Shown here one piece after another: positions 14,949 to 24,900 of a DNA stretch of 29,627 bases. Source of the stretch: Marinospirillum sp. (lineage in GTDB: Bacteria > Pseudomonadota > Gammaproteobacteria > Pseudomonadales > Halomonadaceae); NCBI GenBank assembly GCA_007119985.1, contig SKOQ01000005.1, positions 1 to 29,627 of the forward strand, given 5' to 3'. The notes beneath the pieces were generated by a model. The model was not told where the DNA came from. It was given only the letters and a program-made list of their open reading frames with translations, and searched no databases. Position 1 is the first letter of the stretch. Each line of letters begins with the position of its first letter. A program made the translations under genes and the position numbers.

Positions 14949-15719
14949 ATGTTCGAAACTCACGCTGCCACTTTCGAAGTCGATGGACGGCAACTCCTTC
15001 AACCGACTCACCTGACATTAGAGCCAGGTTTAGTGCATGGGCTCATCGGTCATAACGGCTCAGGCAAATCGACCCTGCTGAAGCTATTGGCTCGGCAGAA
15101 TACCGTCAGCCAAGGGGAAGTCTTTTTTGATGGCCGTCCGCTTGATGATTGGGGGCATCGTGAGTTTGCTCGTCGTGTGGCTTATTTGCCTCAGCACCTC
15201 CCACCCACTGACAACCTACTCAGCCACGAGTTGATTGCGATGGGCCGCTATCCTTGGCGCGGACTCCTTGGCCGCCAGACGGCTGAAGACCAGGAAGCGA
15301 TAGATCAGGCCATCGCCGCCACGCACACTGAGTCCTTTAGAAATCGACTGGTCAGCACCCTTTCTGGCGGTGAGCGACAACGCGTGTGGCTCGCTATGCT
15401 CTTAGCGCAAGGCAGCCGTTTCTTGCTCCTTGATGAACCTCTTGCTGCATTGGATATTGCACACCAGATCGAAGTTCTGGCTTTGATTCGTGACCTCAGC
15501 CGCTCCTTTGGGCTGGGTATCATTATCGTGATTCATGATATTAATATGGCAGCCTGCTATTGCGATCATCTCGTGGCACTGCATAGCGGACGCGTCTTAA
15601 CCCAAGGCACGCCTACAGAGCTGATGAATGAGCAGACACTCGAGTCGATCTATGGCCTTCCGATGCTGGTGATGCCGCATCCTAAAAACCAGCGCCCATT
15701 TGCACTCGTCCATGCTTAG
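14949..15719 (+). CDS. fhuC: Iron-siderophore ABC transporter ATP-binding protein
   Basis: A 256-residue ABC ATPase. Walker A is GHNGSGKS (34-41), the Q-loop is at Gln82, the signature is LSGGERQR (138-145), Walker B is FLLLDEP (158-164) and the H-loop is His196 (VIHDINMAACYCD). The closing pattern is of the FecE/FhuC siderophore-importer type. It energises import through FhuB. The downstream binding-protein and fused-permease genes follow without a gap, giving the order fhuC-fhuD-fhuB as in E. coli. The ribosome site before ATG 14949 is weak (GAGAAA). Confidence 0.93.
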   Translation: MFETHAATFEVDGRQLLQPTHLTLEPGLVHGLIGHNGSGKSTLLKLLARQNTVSQGEVFFDGRPLDDWGHREFARRVAYLPQHLPPTDNLLSHELIAMGRYPWRGLLGRQTAEDQEAIDQAIAATHTESFRNRLVSTLSGGERQRVWLAMLLAQGSRFLLLDEPLAALDIAHQIEVLALIRDLSRSFGLGIIIVIHDINMAACYCDHLVALHSGRVLTQGTPTELMNEQTLESIYGLPMLVMPHPKNQRPFALVHA

Positions 15720-15771
15720 CCGACTCAGCATGATATTGAACCCCTTTTCCATTTTGGAATGCTGTCATTCA

Positions 15772-16677
15772 ATGATTTTCGATTCCCATCGCTCTTTCGT
15801 TTGCTCGATGGTGCCAACAGCGCCTCGCTTGATGCTGAGCCTGTGCATCCTGTTATTAGCTTCAAGCCCACCGGCAACTGCGCAGCCGCGGATTGCGACC
15901 TTGGATTGGACGCTTGCTGAAACACTGATTGCACTGGATGCCGCCCCAGTGGGCATCGCTCAGATCGATGCCTATCGCGCTTGGGTCGGGGCACCCCACC
16001 CACCTGCATCGAGTGTTGATCTCGGCCTGCGCAGCCAGCCCAACCTCGAACTCTTGGCCAGCCTCGCACCAGATTATCTGGTCATTTCACCTATGTTTAG
16101 CAATTTAGTGCCCAGATTAGAGCGCATTGCGCCTGTGCACCTCTTTTCGCTGTATAGGGCGGATCAGGATACTTGGCAGCAGCTCTGTGATATGACCCGC
16201 GGCATCGCTCAGCTTGCTGAAAGAGAAGCCGAGGCCGAGCAGATGATTGAAGAGGCAGAGGCTAGACTCGAGGCACTAGCTCAACAGCGCACCTCAGATC
16301 CATCTCCTCTATTAGTCATTCAATTTATTGATGATCGCCATGTACGCGTTTTTGGTCGTGGTGGGCTTTATCAAGCGGTTATGACACGACTCGGCCTAGA
16401 CAATGCCTGGCAAGGTGAAACCAACGCTTGGGGCTTCTCACTGGTGCCCTTAGAGCAGCTTATCCCGCTGGACGCGCAACTGGTTGTTATCGAGCCTTAT
16501 CCCTTGGGCGTCGAAGCGGCTCTGACCAGAAGCGCTCTTTGGCCATTACTGCCTAGCGTCGCCGAAGACAGGGTCATTAACCTTCCTGCGGTGTGGAGCT
16601 TTGGGGCACTGCCCTCTGCGATGCGATTTGCTGAGCTGTTAGCCGCTCATTTAGAAGGCGACATCGATGCACTCTGA
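15772..16677 (+). CDS. fhuD: Iron-siderophore ABC transporter substrate-binding protein (FhuD-like)
   Basis: A periplasmic binding protein of the helical-backbone siderophore class. A signal peptide ends LLLASSPPATAQ, and the mature protein begins PRIATLDWTLAETLIALDAAPVGIAQ, typical of FhuD. Other family marks are LGLRSQPNLELLASLAPDYLVIS, FGRGGLYQAVMTRLGLDNAW and WSFGALPSAMRFAELL. The start is uncertain. The frame opens at 15700 inside fhuC, with ATGs at 15712, 15730, 15772 and 15808. I chose 15772 because GGAAT lies 11 bases upstream; 15808 gives the most compact signal peptide but has no ribosome site. Its 3' end overlaps fhuB by 11 bp. It delivers the ferric siderophore from the receptor to FhuB. 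Confidence 0.88.
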   Translation: MIFDSHRSFVCSMVPTAPRLMLSLCILLLASSPPATAQPRIATLDWTLAETLIALDAAPVGIAQIDAYRAWVGAPHPPASSVDLGLRSQPNLELLASLAPDYLVISPMFSNLVPRLERIAPVHLFSLYRADQDTWQQLCDMTRGIAQLAEREAEAEQMIEEAEARLEALAQQRTSDPSPLLVIQFIDDRHVRVFGRGGLYQAVMTRLGLDNAWQGETNAWGFSLVPLEQLIPLDAQLVVIEPYPLGVEAALTRSALWPLLPSVAEDRVINLPAVWSFGALPSAMRFAELLAAHLEGDIDAL

Positions 16678-18643
16678 AACCACTCGTTCATACACACCAC
16701 TTTTTATTTGTTTACTCCCAGGCTTAACCCTGTTGGCCTTGATGCTGGCTTCGCTGAATGGAGAAGGACTGATCTACGGATTGAATGCCTTAACGAACGC
16801 CCAGGCTCACCATACCGAAGCGCTGGTAAGGCACTATAGCTGGTGGCCACGCTTGACAATGGCTTTGCTGGCCGGCAGTGGCCTTGCCGTTGCGGGGGTA
16901 CTCATGCAACAGGTCCTGCGCAATCCTCTTGCGGCACCAACAACCCTTGGCGTGGCTAGTGGTGCCAACTTGGCGCTGATGGCTTCAACCTTGATGGCCC
17001 CGGGTCTGCTACTCATCGGACGTGAATGGGTGGCGCTCGCCGGTGGTGTATCGACGATGGCACTGGTTTTTGGCCTCGCATGGCGGCGTGGTTTGTCGCC
17101 AGCCATCGTGGTGTTGGCAGGCCTCGTGGTGAATCTCTATGCTGGCGCCCTCGGCATGGTGCTGCTGCTCTTTCATCAGGAAACCTTAATGGGATTGCTG
17201 ATCTGGGGGGCAGGCTCATTGGCACAAAACGGCTGGCATGACGTTGCTTTTTTGTGGCCGAGACTCTTAATCAGTGGCCTTGCTGCATGGCTACTGCTGC
17301 GCCCCTTGGCCGTACTTGAGTTGGATGATGCCACCGCTAAAAGCCTCGGGGTTTCACTCAAGCATCTACGTTTAGCAGGGCTGGGCTTAGCGATCTTTAT
17401 CACTGCATGCATTGTTAGTGTGGTCGGCATTATCGGCTTTATTGGCTTAGCTGCCCCCAATATTATCCGCCTAAGTGGTGTACGCCGACTGGGGCCTCGC
17501 CTCTTTTGGTCTATGCTGCTCGGTGCTCTGTTGCTGGCCACGACGGATCAGCTTCTATTGCAGCTTTCAAGTTCACTGCCATCCTTGATTCCAACTGGTG
17601 CGGCCACCGCACTACTTGGTGCACCGCTCTTGTTGTGGCTGATCCCCAAGTTGCGCCTTGAAACAGCCCCTTCTGATGGAGCCAATGCACCACTCGCACC
17701 ACGTCACCCAGCCCCTTTAAAGCTGGCCTCATGGCTGATCTGCGCGCTTTTGCTCGCCTGCGTCCTTGCACTGCTGGTGGGCCAAACAAGTAGCGGCTGG
17801 TTCATTACCTTCAACGAGGCTGTGCTCACATGGCGCTGGCCGAGATTAATGGCGGCAGCAGCCAGCGGGATCATGCTGGCTATTGCTGGCACCATGATTC
17901 AACGCATGACAGGGAATCCTATGGCCAGCCCCGAGGTGCTGGGGATCAGTGGCGGCTGTGCGATCGCATTCATGGCCGCCATCTTTTTACTCCCCGCTCC
18001 TAGTCATGTGACACTGGTCGGCGTTGGAACCTTGGGGGCCTTGATCAGCCTCACCCTGCTTATCCTGATCAATCGGCACTCAGGTTTGACTTCGGTGAGG
18101 CTATTGCTGACGGGAGTAGCACTGACCTCTGCCTTTGATGCTGTGCGTGCCATTGTTTTGGCTGGCGGAGATCCACGTGGTCAACAGGTGATCGCTTGGC
18201 TTTCGGGCTCAACCTATTATGTTGATCCATTGAGCGCTCTCTTGGTGATCACACTGGCCTTCGGACTGGCTCTTGCTTCCAGCCCTTTCTCTCGCTGGTT
18301 GGATATTCTTCCTATGGGCAGTTCAACTGCGCGCTCGCTCGGTATCAAAATCAAACAAGCTCGCTTAGTGCTGCTCTTGCTGATTGCCCTACTGACAGCT
18401 TGCGCGACACTGATCGTTGGCCCCCTATCATTTATCGGTCTTTTGGCACCTCATATGGCACGCATGGCAGGCTTCTCGCGCGCATCGAGTCAGCTTCTCG
18501 GGGCCGCCTTGATTGGTGCTTTGTTGATGGTGTTTTCTGACTGGCTGGGGCGTCAGCTACTCTTCCCAGCAGAGATACCAGCGGGCCTCATCGCTTCACT
18601 GATAGGCGGCTCCTTCTTTTTATGGAGCTTAACGCGACGCTAA
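16667..18643 (+). CDS. fhuB: Fe(3+)-siderophore ABC transporter permease, fused two-half FhuB
   Basis: A 658-residue inner-membrane permease made of two homologous FecCD-type halves (about 1-325 and 345-658), each with about ten hydrophobic helices. This matches E. coli FhuB (660 residues). Each half carries the GxxxQxxxRNPLAxPxxLG-like segment (VLMQQVLRNPLAAPTTLGV near residue 80 and MIQRMTGNPMASPEVLG near 415) and the ATPase-coupling segment before LIGxxxLAP (IGFIGLAAPNIIR, LSFIGLLAPHMAR). Fusion of the two halves is characteristic of ferric-hydroxamate importers. It overlaps fhuD by 11 bp, so the two are probably translationally coupled. Confidence 0.95.
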   Translation: MHSETTRSYTPLFICLLPGLTLLALMLASLNGEGLIYGLNALTNAQAHHTEALVRHYSWWPRLTMALLAGSGLAVAGVLMQQVLRNPLAAPTTLGVASGANLALMASTLMAPGLLLIGREWVALAGGVSTMALVFGLAWRRGLSPAIVVLAGLVVNLYAGALGMVLLLFHQETLMGLLIWGAGSLAQNGWHDVAFLWPRLLISGLAAWLLLRPLAVLELDDATAKSLGVSLKHLRLAGLGLAIFITACIVSVVGIIGFIGLAAPNIIRLSGVRRLGPRLFWSMLLGALLLATTDQLLLQLSSSLPSLIPTGAATALLGAPLLLWLIPKLRLETAPSDGANAPLAPRHPAPLKLASWLICALLLACVLALLVGQTSSGWFITFNEAVLTWRWPRLMAAAASGIMLAIAGTMIQRMTGNPMASPEVLGISGGCAIAFMAAIFLLPAPSHVTLVGVGTLGALISLTLLILINRHSGLTSVRLLLTGVALTSAFDAVRAIVLAGGDPRGQQVIAWLSGSTYYVDPLSALLVITLAFGLALASSPFSRWLDILPMGSSTARSLGIKIKQARLVLLLLIALLTACATLIVGPLSFIGLLAPHMARMAGFSRASSQLLGAALIGALLMVFSDWLGRQLLFPAEIPAGLIASLIGGSFFLWSLTRR

Positions 18644-18743
18644 GCACACCATAAGCTTTGATCTAGTAGGCTGAACGAGGTTGGAACACGCAAGAATAGA
18701 GAAAAGTAAAACAGGAGAAAACGAAGGCGGTGGTTGATGAGGT

Positions 18744-18774
18744 TGGACTGAAGAGGACATGCCTCTCCAGTCCA
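18744..18774. terminator. Hairpin between convergent fhuB and siderophore receptor genes
   Basis: TGGACTG (18744-18750) pairs with CAGTCCA (18768-18774), and AGAGG (18752-18756) with CCTCT (18762-18766) around an ACATG loop. The result is a 12-bp stem with one internal mismatch. It sits between convergent stops at 18643 and 18796, so it is a likely bidirectional transcript boundary although no T tract follows on either strand. Confidence 0.5.
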
Positions 18775-18795
18775 TCGAGTTCAGGCCGTCAGCGA

Positions 18796-20922
18796 CTAGA
18801 AGTCATGCGACCAAGCGAGAGTATAGGTCCGTCCGCGCCCTTGGTAATCATAGAGGTATTCAGGTCCATAGTAGGGTGAGTAGAACATCGTCGCTCTTTG
18901 TCCCCAAACAGTTGAATAGCTGTTATCCAAAAGATTCTGCACCCCTAAGCTGAAGCGCCCCCACTCAGTTTCTTGCGCAAGATGCAGATCGAAGGTTGTT
19001 GCACCATCAATACGGCGTTGTTGTGCATCTTCTAAATCAAAAGTGTGGCTCGCCTGCAAGCGTGCAGAGCGAGATGCATCCGTCCACCCTACATAAGCCG
19101 TTGCAGATGACAAGGAGGCATAGCGTGCATCACGCTTCTCCCAATCACCCTCATCATTGCGCTGCTCAGAGCGAACAAGGTGTAAGGTACCACCACTTTC
19201 AAGGCCATGATCAAAATAGCGGTTGATAGAGGCTTCTAAGCCATAATCGCGCTTGTCTTCATCCACTACAGTGACACTGAGATCTTGATCATTAATCACA
19301 GCCTTGTCTGACCAGGAATAATAGGTCGCTGCCTGCGCGATCCACTGACCACTCTGATAGCGCCAACCCAACTCAACCTGATGGGTTTCTATTGCAGAAA
19401 GTGGATTTTCTGCCACGTTGACCGAGGCGCTTTTGCCATAGTATTTCGCTGGATCAGGCAGTTCAAAGCCCTGGCTGTATCTGAGCCAAGCCTGCTGACC
19501 TTGACCAAAGTAATACAAGGCACTGGCATTGAATAAAGACGCGGTATAGTCATTTTCACCGCCAGGAATTGCATTAAAATCACTGACTTCAACATCCATA
19601 CGTTGATGGCGTAGTCCCAATGAGAGCTTCAAGTCTTGGGTCGCCCACCAGTCACCCTGAGCAAATACAGAAGCCGTCTCAATTTGATAGCTAGGGTAAC
19701 GTGCAGCCCGTCTCGCTTCATTTTGTACCAGACCACCCGTACCTGAAGTTGTTTCTTGATCAAAAAAGACCTGATTGGCATTGAAGCGCTCACGATCTAA
19801 ATCGAGACCATAGTTGATGGATACAGCAGGATGGAGTTCGGCATCAAACAAGGCTTTGATCCCGCTGAGACGGGTGTTTTGCTGTGAAGCGCGGAACTCG
19901 TAAGCGGTTGGATTTCTCCAGTTCGGTAGCGGATAAGGAAAAGCTTGAAAATCCGCATCTTCTTCGCGATGAAAAGCTTGAAGATAGAAGTTTTGTCCTA
20001 GCAGATCACGATGATGATACTGAACATTCACCAACCGTCTCTCTGTGCTCGGATCACGATCAGAGCGATAGCCATTGCGAATTTCAGCCTCATTCAAATT
20101 AGGCTCCGCTGCACCCAAATTGGGGAAATACACCCCGCGGCGACCATCATAGCCAGAACGATAGAGCTGTAAGCTGATATCCAAGCGTTGATCGGCGGCT
20201 AAATTCACACCAAGATTCGCCATCACATCCAAGCTGGCATTATCTTGGAGATCCGTCTGCGCGATATCAGGAAAAATCTCATCACCGCGCCCATCGTACT
20301 GACGTCCATTCTGCTGGTAAGCGATCCCCAAATAGCCTTGAAAACGCTCATTTCCAGCACTAATCGACTGTGCAAGCTGTAGATCAGCATCATCACTGGC
20401 ATTCAAACCTGTGGTGAGGCTGGCCGTGCTGCGTGCAGACCATTCGCCCTCTTCACCGCGACGCGTAATGATATTGATGATCCCGCCCGTCGCGCCGCCA
20501 CCGTAAAGGCTGCTCGCACCAGAAAGCACCTCGACGCGCTCAATATGAAAGGGATCAATGCTATCGAACTGGCGCGAGAGTCCGCGTGAGCCGTTGAGCG
20601 AAACGCCATCAATCAAAACCTGGACACTGCGCCCACGCAAGTTCTGGCCATAATTCGTTCGCCCTTGGGGTGCTAAATCCAAACCAGGTACAAGGCGACC
20701 TAAAGCCGTTTTCAGATCAGCGCCACCCTCAATTTGTTGGCGCAGGGTCTGCTGATCAATAATCCAGACAGAGCCTGGAATTTCACTGATTTGTGTTGGT
20801 GTTCGTGATCCAACCACGACGAGGGTTTCAGTTGCGGCAGCCGCTTCTGTTTGTGCGAAAGTCGGCAGGCTCATGACGAATAGCCCACAGCCTAGAGCTA
20901 AGGAGAAAGGAGTGTTATTCAT
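18796..20922 (-). CDS. iutA: TonB-dependent ferric siderophore receptor, IutA/aerobactin type
   Basis: A 708-residue outer-membrane receptor. A signal peptide ends about TFAQ, followed by a TonB box (ETLVVV, 32-37), a plug domain to about residue 155 and a beta barrel ending in Phe (AWSHDF). It resembles E. coli IutA along its length as I recall that sequence: QGRTNYGQNLRGR, SRQFDSIDPFHIERVEVL, GASSLYGGGATGGIINIITRRG, ELPDPAKYYGK, TVWGQRATMFYSPYYGP and LYDYQGRGRTY. The likely ligand is aerobactin or another citrate-hydroxamate such as rhizobactin. I chose ATG 20922 because AAGG lies six bases upstream; the ATG at 20937 lacks a ribosome site. A Fur-box-like site lies at 20997-21015. No iuc biosynthesis genes are present. 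Confidence 0.88.
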   Translation of the reverse strand: MNNTPFSLALGCGLFVMSLPTFAQTEAAAATETLVVVGSRTPTQISEIPGSVWIIDQQTLRQQIEGGADLKTALGRLVPGLDLAPQGRTNYGQNLRGRSVQVLIDGVSLNGSRGLSRQFDSIDPFHIERVEVLSGASSLYGGGATGGIINIITRRGEEGEWSARSTASLTTGLNASDDADLQLAQSISAGNERFQGYLGIAYQQNGRQYDGRGDEIFPDIAQTDLQDNASLDVMANLGVNLAADQRLDISLQLYRSGYDGRRGVYFPNLGAAEPNLNEAEIRNGYRSDRDPSTERRLVNVQYHHRDLLGQNFYLQAFHREEDADFQAFPYPLPNWRNPTAYEFRASQQNTRLSGIKALFDAELHPAVSINYGLDLDRERFNANQVFFDQETTSGTGGLVQNEARRAARYPSYQIETASVFAQGDWWATQDLKLSLGLRHQRMDVEVSDFNAIPGGENDYTASLFNASALYYFGQGQQAWLRYSQGFELPDPAKYYGKSASVNVAENPLSAIETHQVELGWRYQSGQWIAQAATYYSWSDKAVINDQDLSVTVVDEDKRDYGLEASINRYFDHGLESGGTLHLVRSEQRNDEGDWEKRDARYASLSSATAYVGWTDASRSARLQASHTFDLEDAQQRRIDGATTFDLHLAQETEWGRFSLGVQNLLDNSYSTVWGQRATMFYSPYYGPEYLYDYQGRGRTYTLAWSHDF

Positions 20923-20996
20923 AGTGACCTTGTTCATGTAGATAAAGAAATAAACAGATGAAGCAAGGCGCAATATATCACTAGTAATACAAATTG

Positions 20997-21015
20997 ATCA
21001 ATGAGAATCAAAAGC
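20997..21015 (-). promoter_or_regulatory. Candidate Fur box upstream of the siderophore receptor
   Basis: On the + strand ATCAATGAGAATCAAAAGC matches 12 of 19 Fur-consensus positions, including the core AATGA-AATCA. It lies about 75 bp before the iutA start codon, a normal operator position, in a very AT-rich stretch. Iron repression of the receptor is inferred. Confidence 0.55.
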
Positions 21016-21050
21016 ATTAAGATATAGAGAAAAGAAACTTAATGGGTCAA

Positions 21051-21096
21051 TCCAAATAAAAAATAATAGATAAGGAGCCCACCTTGTATGGGCTCA
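21051..21096 (-). terminator. Intrinsic terminator of nfuA
   Basis: Read on the - strand, GAGCCC (complement of 21091-21096) and GGGCTC (complement of 21076-21081) form a 6-bp stem with a 9-nt loop. A T-rich tail follows, corresponding to the A-rich run at 21055-21074. It lies 35 bp beyond the nfuA stop. Confidence 0.65.
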
Positions 21097-21130
21097 CTGA
21101 GCGGATCAAAGAACAAAAAGAAGAGAGGCT

Positions 21131-21748
21131 CTATTTGTAATAGGCGTTTTCGGTCACGGTATGGTCGGTCACATCACGGATACCCTTCAGCTCTGGCAGG
21201 CGCTCAAGTAGCGTTTTCTCGACACCATCTTTCAGCGTCAGATCAACCGCTGAACAGCCTTGGCAACCACCACCAAATTGTAAAACAGCCACCTTGTCCT
21301 CGGTGATTTCAATCAATTTGATCTCACCACCGTGTGCTGCCAGACCTGGATTGATATCACTATAAAGAATGTAGTTAATCTGATCCGCCAAGGGGCTGTC
21401 TTTACTGACCTTAGGCATCTTGGCATTCGGGGCCTTAATCGTCAGCTGTCCGCCCATACGATCGGGATTAAAGTCCACGACGGCTTCTTCCAAAAAAGGC
21501 AGGCTGTTTTTCTCCAGATAAACCTTAATTTTTTCAAGCTGTAAGAGTTCGTCTTGTGGCTCTTCTTCACCTGGGCGGCTATAAGCGAGACAGGTTTCGG
21601 CATAGGGCGTGCCTGGCTGGGTAATAAAGACCCGTACTGCCATGCCTTCAACCGCTTGCTTGGAAAGGAGTTCGGCCAGATAGTCTTCAGCTGATGCTGT
21701 AATTTGTATAGGCTGGCGAGTCACTTCTTGGCTTAGTTCTTGGGTCAT
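21131..21748 (-). CDS. nfuA: Fe-S biogenesis protein NfuA
   Basis: A 205-residue protein. The N-terminal degenerate A-type domain (about 12-110) is followed by an Nfu domain (about 115-200) with the cluster-binding Cys162-x2-Cys165 in FGGGCQGCSAVD. NfuA holds a [4Fe-4S] cluster between two subunits and delivers it to targets, especially under oxidative stress or iron limitation. E. coli NfuA is 191 residues. The ATG at 21748 is followed by the family-typical region ITASAEDYLAELLSKQ. It stands alone on this strand, divergent from metH by 207 bp, and ends at a terminator. Its proximity to the iron-uptake block is suggestive but not evidence of shared regulation. Confidence 0.95.
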   Translation of the reverse strand: MTQELSQEVTRQPIQITASAEDYLAELLSKQAVEGMAVRVFITQPGTPYAETCLAYSRPGEEEPQDELLQLEKIKVYLEKNSLPFLEEAVVDFNPDRMGGQLTIKAPNAKMPKVSKDSPLADQINYILYSDINPGLAAHGGEIKLIEITEDKVAVLQFGGGCQGCSAVDLTLKDGVEKTLLERLPELKGIRDVTDHTVTENAYYK

Positions 21749-21917
21749 GCTGAATTACCTCAAATAAATCTGTACTGGTGACAGTCCTGCTATCGATACG
21801 GCAGGAGGATGCGCCCATCTTATGCCATCTGCACGCAGAATAAAATACCCTAGTCTTTTGATCGGTCTTTAAACCCAGCTCAGGAAGGCATTTTTTCGCG
21901 GCCAAATCCGACTTTTT

Positions 21918-21926
21918 TGTTACACT
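21918..21926 (+). promoter_or_regulatory. Extended -10 promoter for metH
   Basis: TGTTACACT (21919-21926 region) matches an extended -10 box, with predicted transcription start about 21933, some 23 bp before the metH ATG. No good -35 is seen at 17 bp. The 207-bp nfuA-metH gap was examined for a SAM, SAH or cobalamin riboswitch and none was recognised. Confidence 0.35.
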
Positions 21927-21955
21927 AGCCGCATTCTTTTTTCTGGAGTCTGAAC

Positions 21956-24900
21956 ATGATCAACAGCGCCACCGAGCAGCGTCTTGCAGTCCTGAGCAAG
22001 AGTCTTGAAACACGCCATGTCATCCTGGATGGCGGCATGGGCACCTTGATTCAACAGGAAAAACTGCAGGAAGCAGATTATCGCGGTGCGCGTTTTGCTG
22101 ATTGGCCCAGCGATGTTAAAGGTAATAATGACCTGCTGGTGCTGAGTCAGCCCGATCTGATTCGCCGTCTGCATGGTGAATATCTGGCTGCAGGCGCGGA
22201 TATTATTGAAACCAATACCTTTAACTCGACTCAGCTTTCTCAGGCTGATTACGACATGCAAGCCTTGGCCGCAGAGATGAACGAGGCTGGTGCACGCCTG
22301 GCACGCGAAGCCGCGGATGCCTACTCCACGCCAGAAAAGCCCCGCTATGTGGCCGGGGTACTGGGGCCAACCAGTCGCACGGCGTCCATCTCGCCAGATG
22401 TCAATGACCCCAGTTATCGCAATGTCACCTTTGATCTGCTGGTCGAGAACTATATTGAAGCCACCGAAGCCCTGATACGGGGTGGCTGCGATCTGATTCT
22501 GATTGAAACCATCTTTGATACATTAAATGCCAAAGCAGCGGTGTTTGCGGTCCAAGAGGTCTTTGAGCGCCAAGGCTATGCCCTACCGATCATGATCTCT
22601 GGCACCATTACCGACGCCTCTGGCCGCACCTTGTCTGGTCAAACCACCGAGGCCTTCTGGAACAGTATTCGTCACGCTAAGCCGCTTTCCATTGGCCTCA
22701 ACTGTGCCTTGGGCGCGGAAGATCTGCGCCCCTATATAGAAGAACTCTCACGGATTGCGGACACCTTTGTTTCAGCGCATCCCAATGCGGGTCTGCCGAA
22801 CGCCTTTGGTGAGTATGATCAAACACCTGAAGAAATGGCCGCGATTCTGATCGAGTTCGCCCAATCTGGCTTGATGAACATTATTGGCGGCTGCTGTGGT
22901 TCCACACCGGCGCATATCCGCGCTATCGCTGAAGCGGTGGCTGAGATCCCACCACGCCAAGTGCCCGAGATCGCTCCGGCCTGCCGTCTCTCCGGCTTGG
23001 AGCCATTTAACATCACCGCTGATTCCTTGTTTGTGAACGTCGGTGAGCGCACCAACGTCACCGGCTCAGCACGCTTTAAAAAGCTGATCATCGCCGAGGA
23101 CTACACCACTGCCTTAGAAGTGGCCTTAGAACAGGTTGAAAACGGTGCGCAGATTATCGATATCAACATGGATGAAGGGATGCTGGATTCGCAGGCGGCG
23201 ATGGTGCGCTTTTTGAATCTGATTGCCGGAGAGCCAGATATCGCCCGCGTGCCGATTATGCTCGATTCTTCCAAATGGCCGATTCTTGAAGCGGGCCTCA
23301 AATGCGTACAGGGCAAACCCATCGTCAACTCCATCTCGATGAAAGAAGGAGAAGCGGCGTTTATCGAACAAGCCAAGCTGTGTAAACGCTATGGTGCTGC
23401 TGTCATTGTCATGGCATTTGATGAAGTGGGTCAGGCGGATACCTTTGCGCGCAAGATTGAAATCTGCGAGCGGGCTTATCGTCTGCTGGTCGATCAGGTT
23501 GGCTTCCCTGCTGAGGACATCATTTTTGACCCCAATATCTTCGCTGTCGCCACGGGGATTGAAGAGCACAATAACTATGGTGTTGATTTCATTCAGGCCA
23601 CCGAGTGGATACATCACAACCTCCCGCATGCGCTGATTTCTGGTGGCGTATCGAACGTCTCCTTCTCCTTCCGTGGCAACAATCCTGTGCGCGAGGCGAT
23701 TCACTCGGTTTTTCTCTATCACGCTATCCGCGTAGGCATGAGTATGGGGATCGTCAATGCCGGCCAGTTGGCGCTGTATGATGATCTGCCCGCTGAACTC
23801 AAAGAGGCTGTCGAGGATGTGGTGCTCAATCGCCGTGAAGACAGCACCGAGCGCCTGTTGGATATCGCTGAAAAGTATCGCGGTGATGGCCAGAGTGCAG
23901 AGAAGAAAGAAGATCTGGCGTGGCGCAGCCTGCCGGTTAATGAGCGGATCGCTCACTCCCTAGTGAAGGGCATCACCGCTTATATCGATGTGGATATAGA
24001 AGAAGCCCGCCAGCAGGCCGAACGACCTATCCATGTGATCGAAGGCCCGTTGATGGATGGCATGAATATCGTCGGTGACTTGTTTGGCGAAGGTAAGATG
24101 TTCTTGCCGCAGGTGGTGAAATCGGCACGAGTGATGAAACAGGCCGTGGCGATCTTGATCCCCTATATTGAGGCTGAAAAATCCGGCGAGGTGCAAACCA
24201 AAGGCAAGATCCTGATGGCCACGGTCAAGGGCGATGTACACGATATCGGCAAGAATATTGTTGGTGTGGTGCTGCAATGTAACAACTATGAGGTGATCGA
24301 TCTTGGCGTGATGGTGCCCGCTGAGAAGATCCTACAAGCTGCGCGTGAACATCAGGTGGATATTATCGGCCTTTCGGGTTTGATCACCCCCTCCTTGGAT
24401 GAGATGGTGCATGTCGCTAAAGAAATGCAGCGTCAAGGGTTTCAGATTCCGCTGATGATTGGCGGGGCCACCACCTCGAAAGCCCACACGGCAGTGAAGA
24501 TTGATCCACACTACCAAGAGGCCGTGGTCTATGTCAGCGATGCCTCGCGTGCTGTCGGTGTGGCCAGCAGCCTGCTCTCTCAAGAACTCAAACCCAGCTT
24601 TATGGCCAAAATCAAAGAAGACTATGATGCCGTGCGCGAGCGCCAAAGCAAACGCACCCTCAAAGCCGCAGAATTTGATTACGCGCAGGCGCGTGAACGC
24701 AAGCTGAAAATTGATTTTCAAGCCCAGCCACCCGTACCGCCGCGTATCACTGGCATCTTGTCTTTTGATGACTATTCACTAGAAGAGCTGGTCGAGCGTA
24801 TCGATTGGACCCCCTTCTTTATCAGTTGGAACCTGGTGGGCAAGTATCCGGCCATCTTCCAAGATGCCGTGGTTGGCGAGGAGGCACAAAAGCTCTTTGC

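Noticed and set aside
14743..15015. Small frame in the fhuF-fhuC gap.
   Set aside because: It begins inside fhuF and runs into fhuC, and no protein family is recognisable. I treat the gap as non-coding.
21749..21955. A SAM, SAH or cobalamin riboswitch before metH.
   Set aside because: The gap has only a small hairpin (TCCTGC/GCAGGA at 21785-21806) and none of the conserved core sequences. The predicted leader is only about 23 nt.
23126..23956. 276-codon minus-strand frame inside metH.
   Set aside because: It is fully contained in the pterin-domain coding region of metH on the other strand, with no ribosome site or domain.
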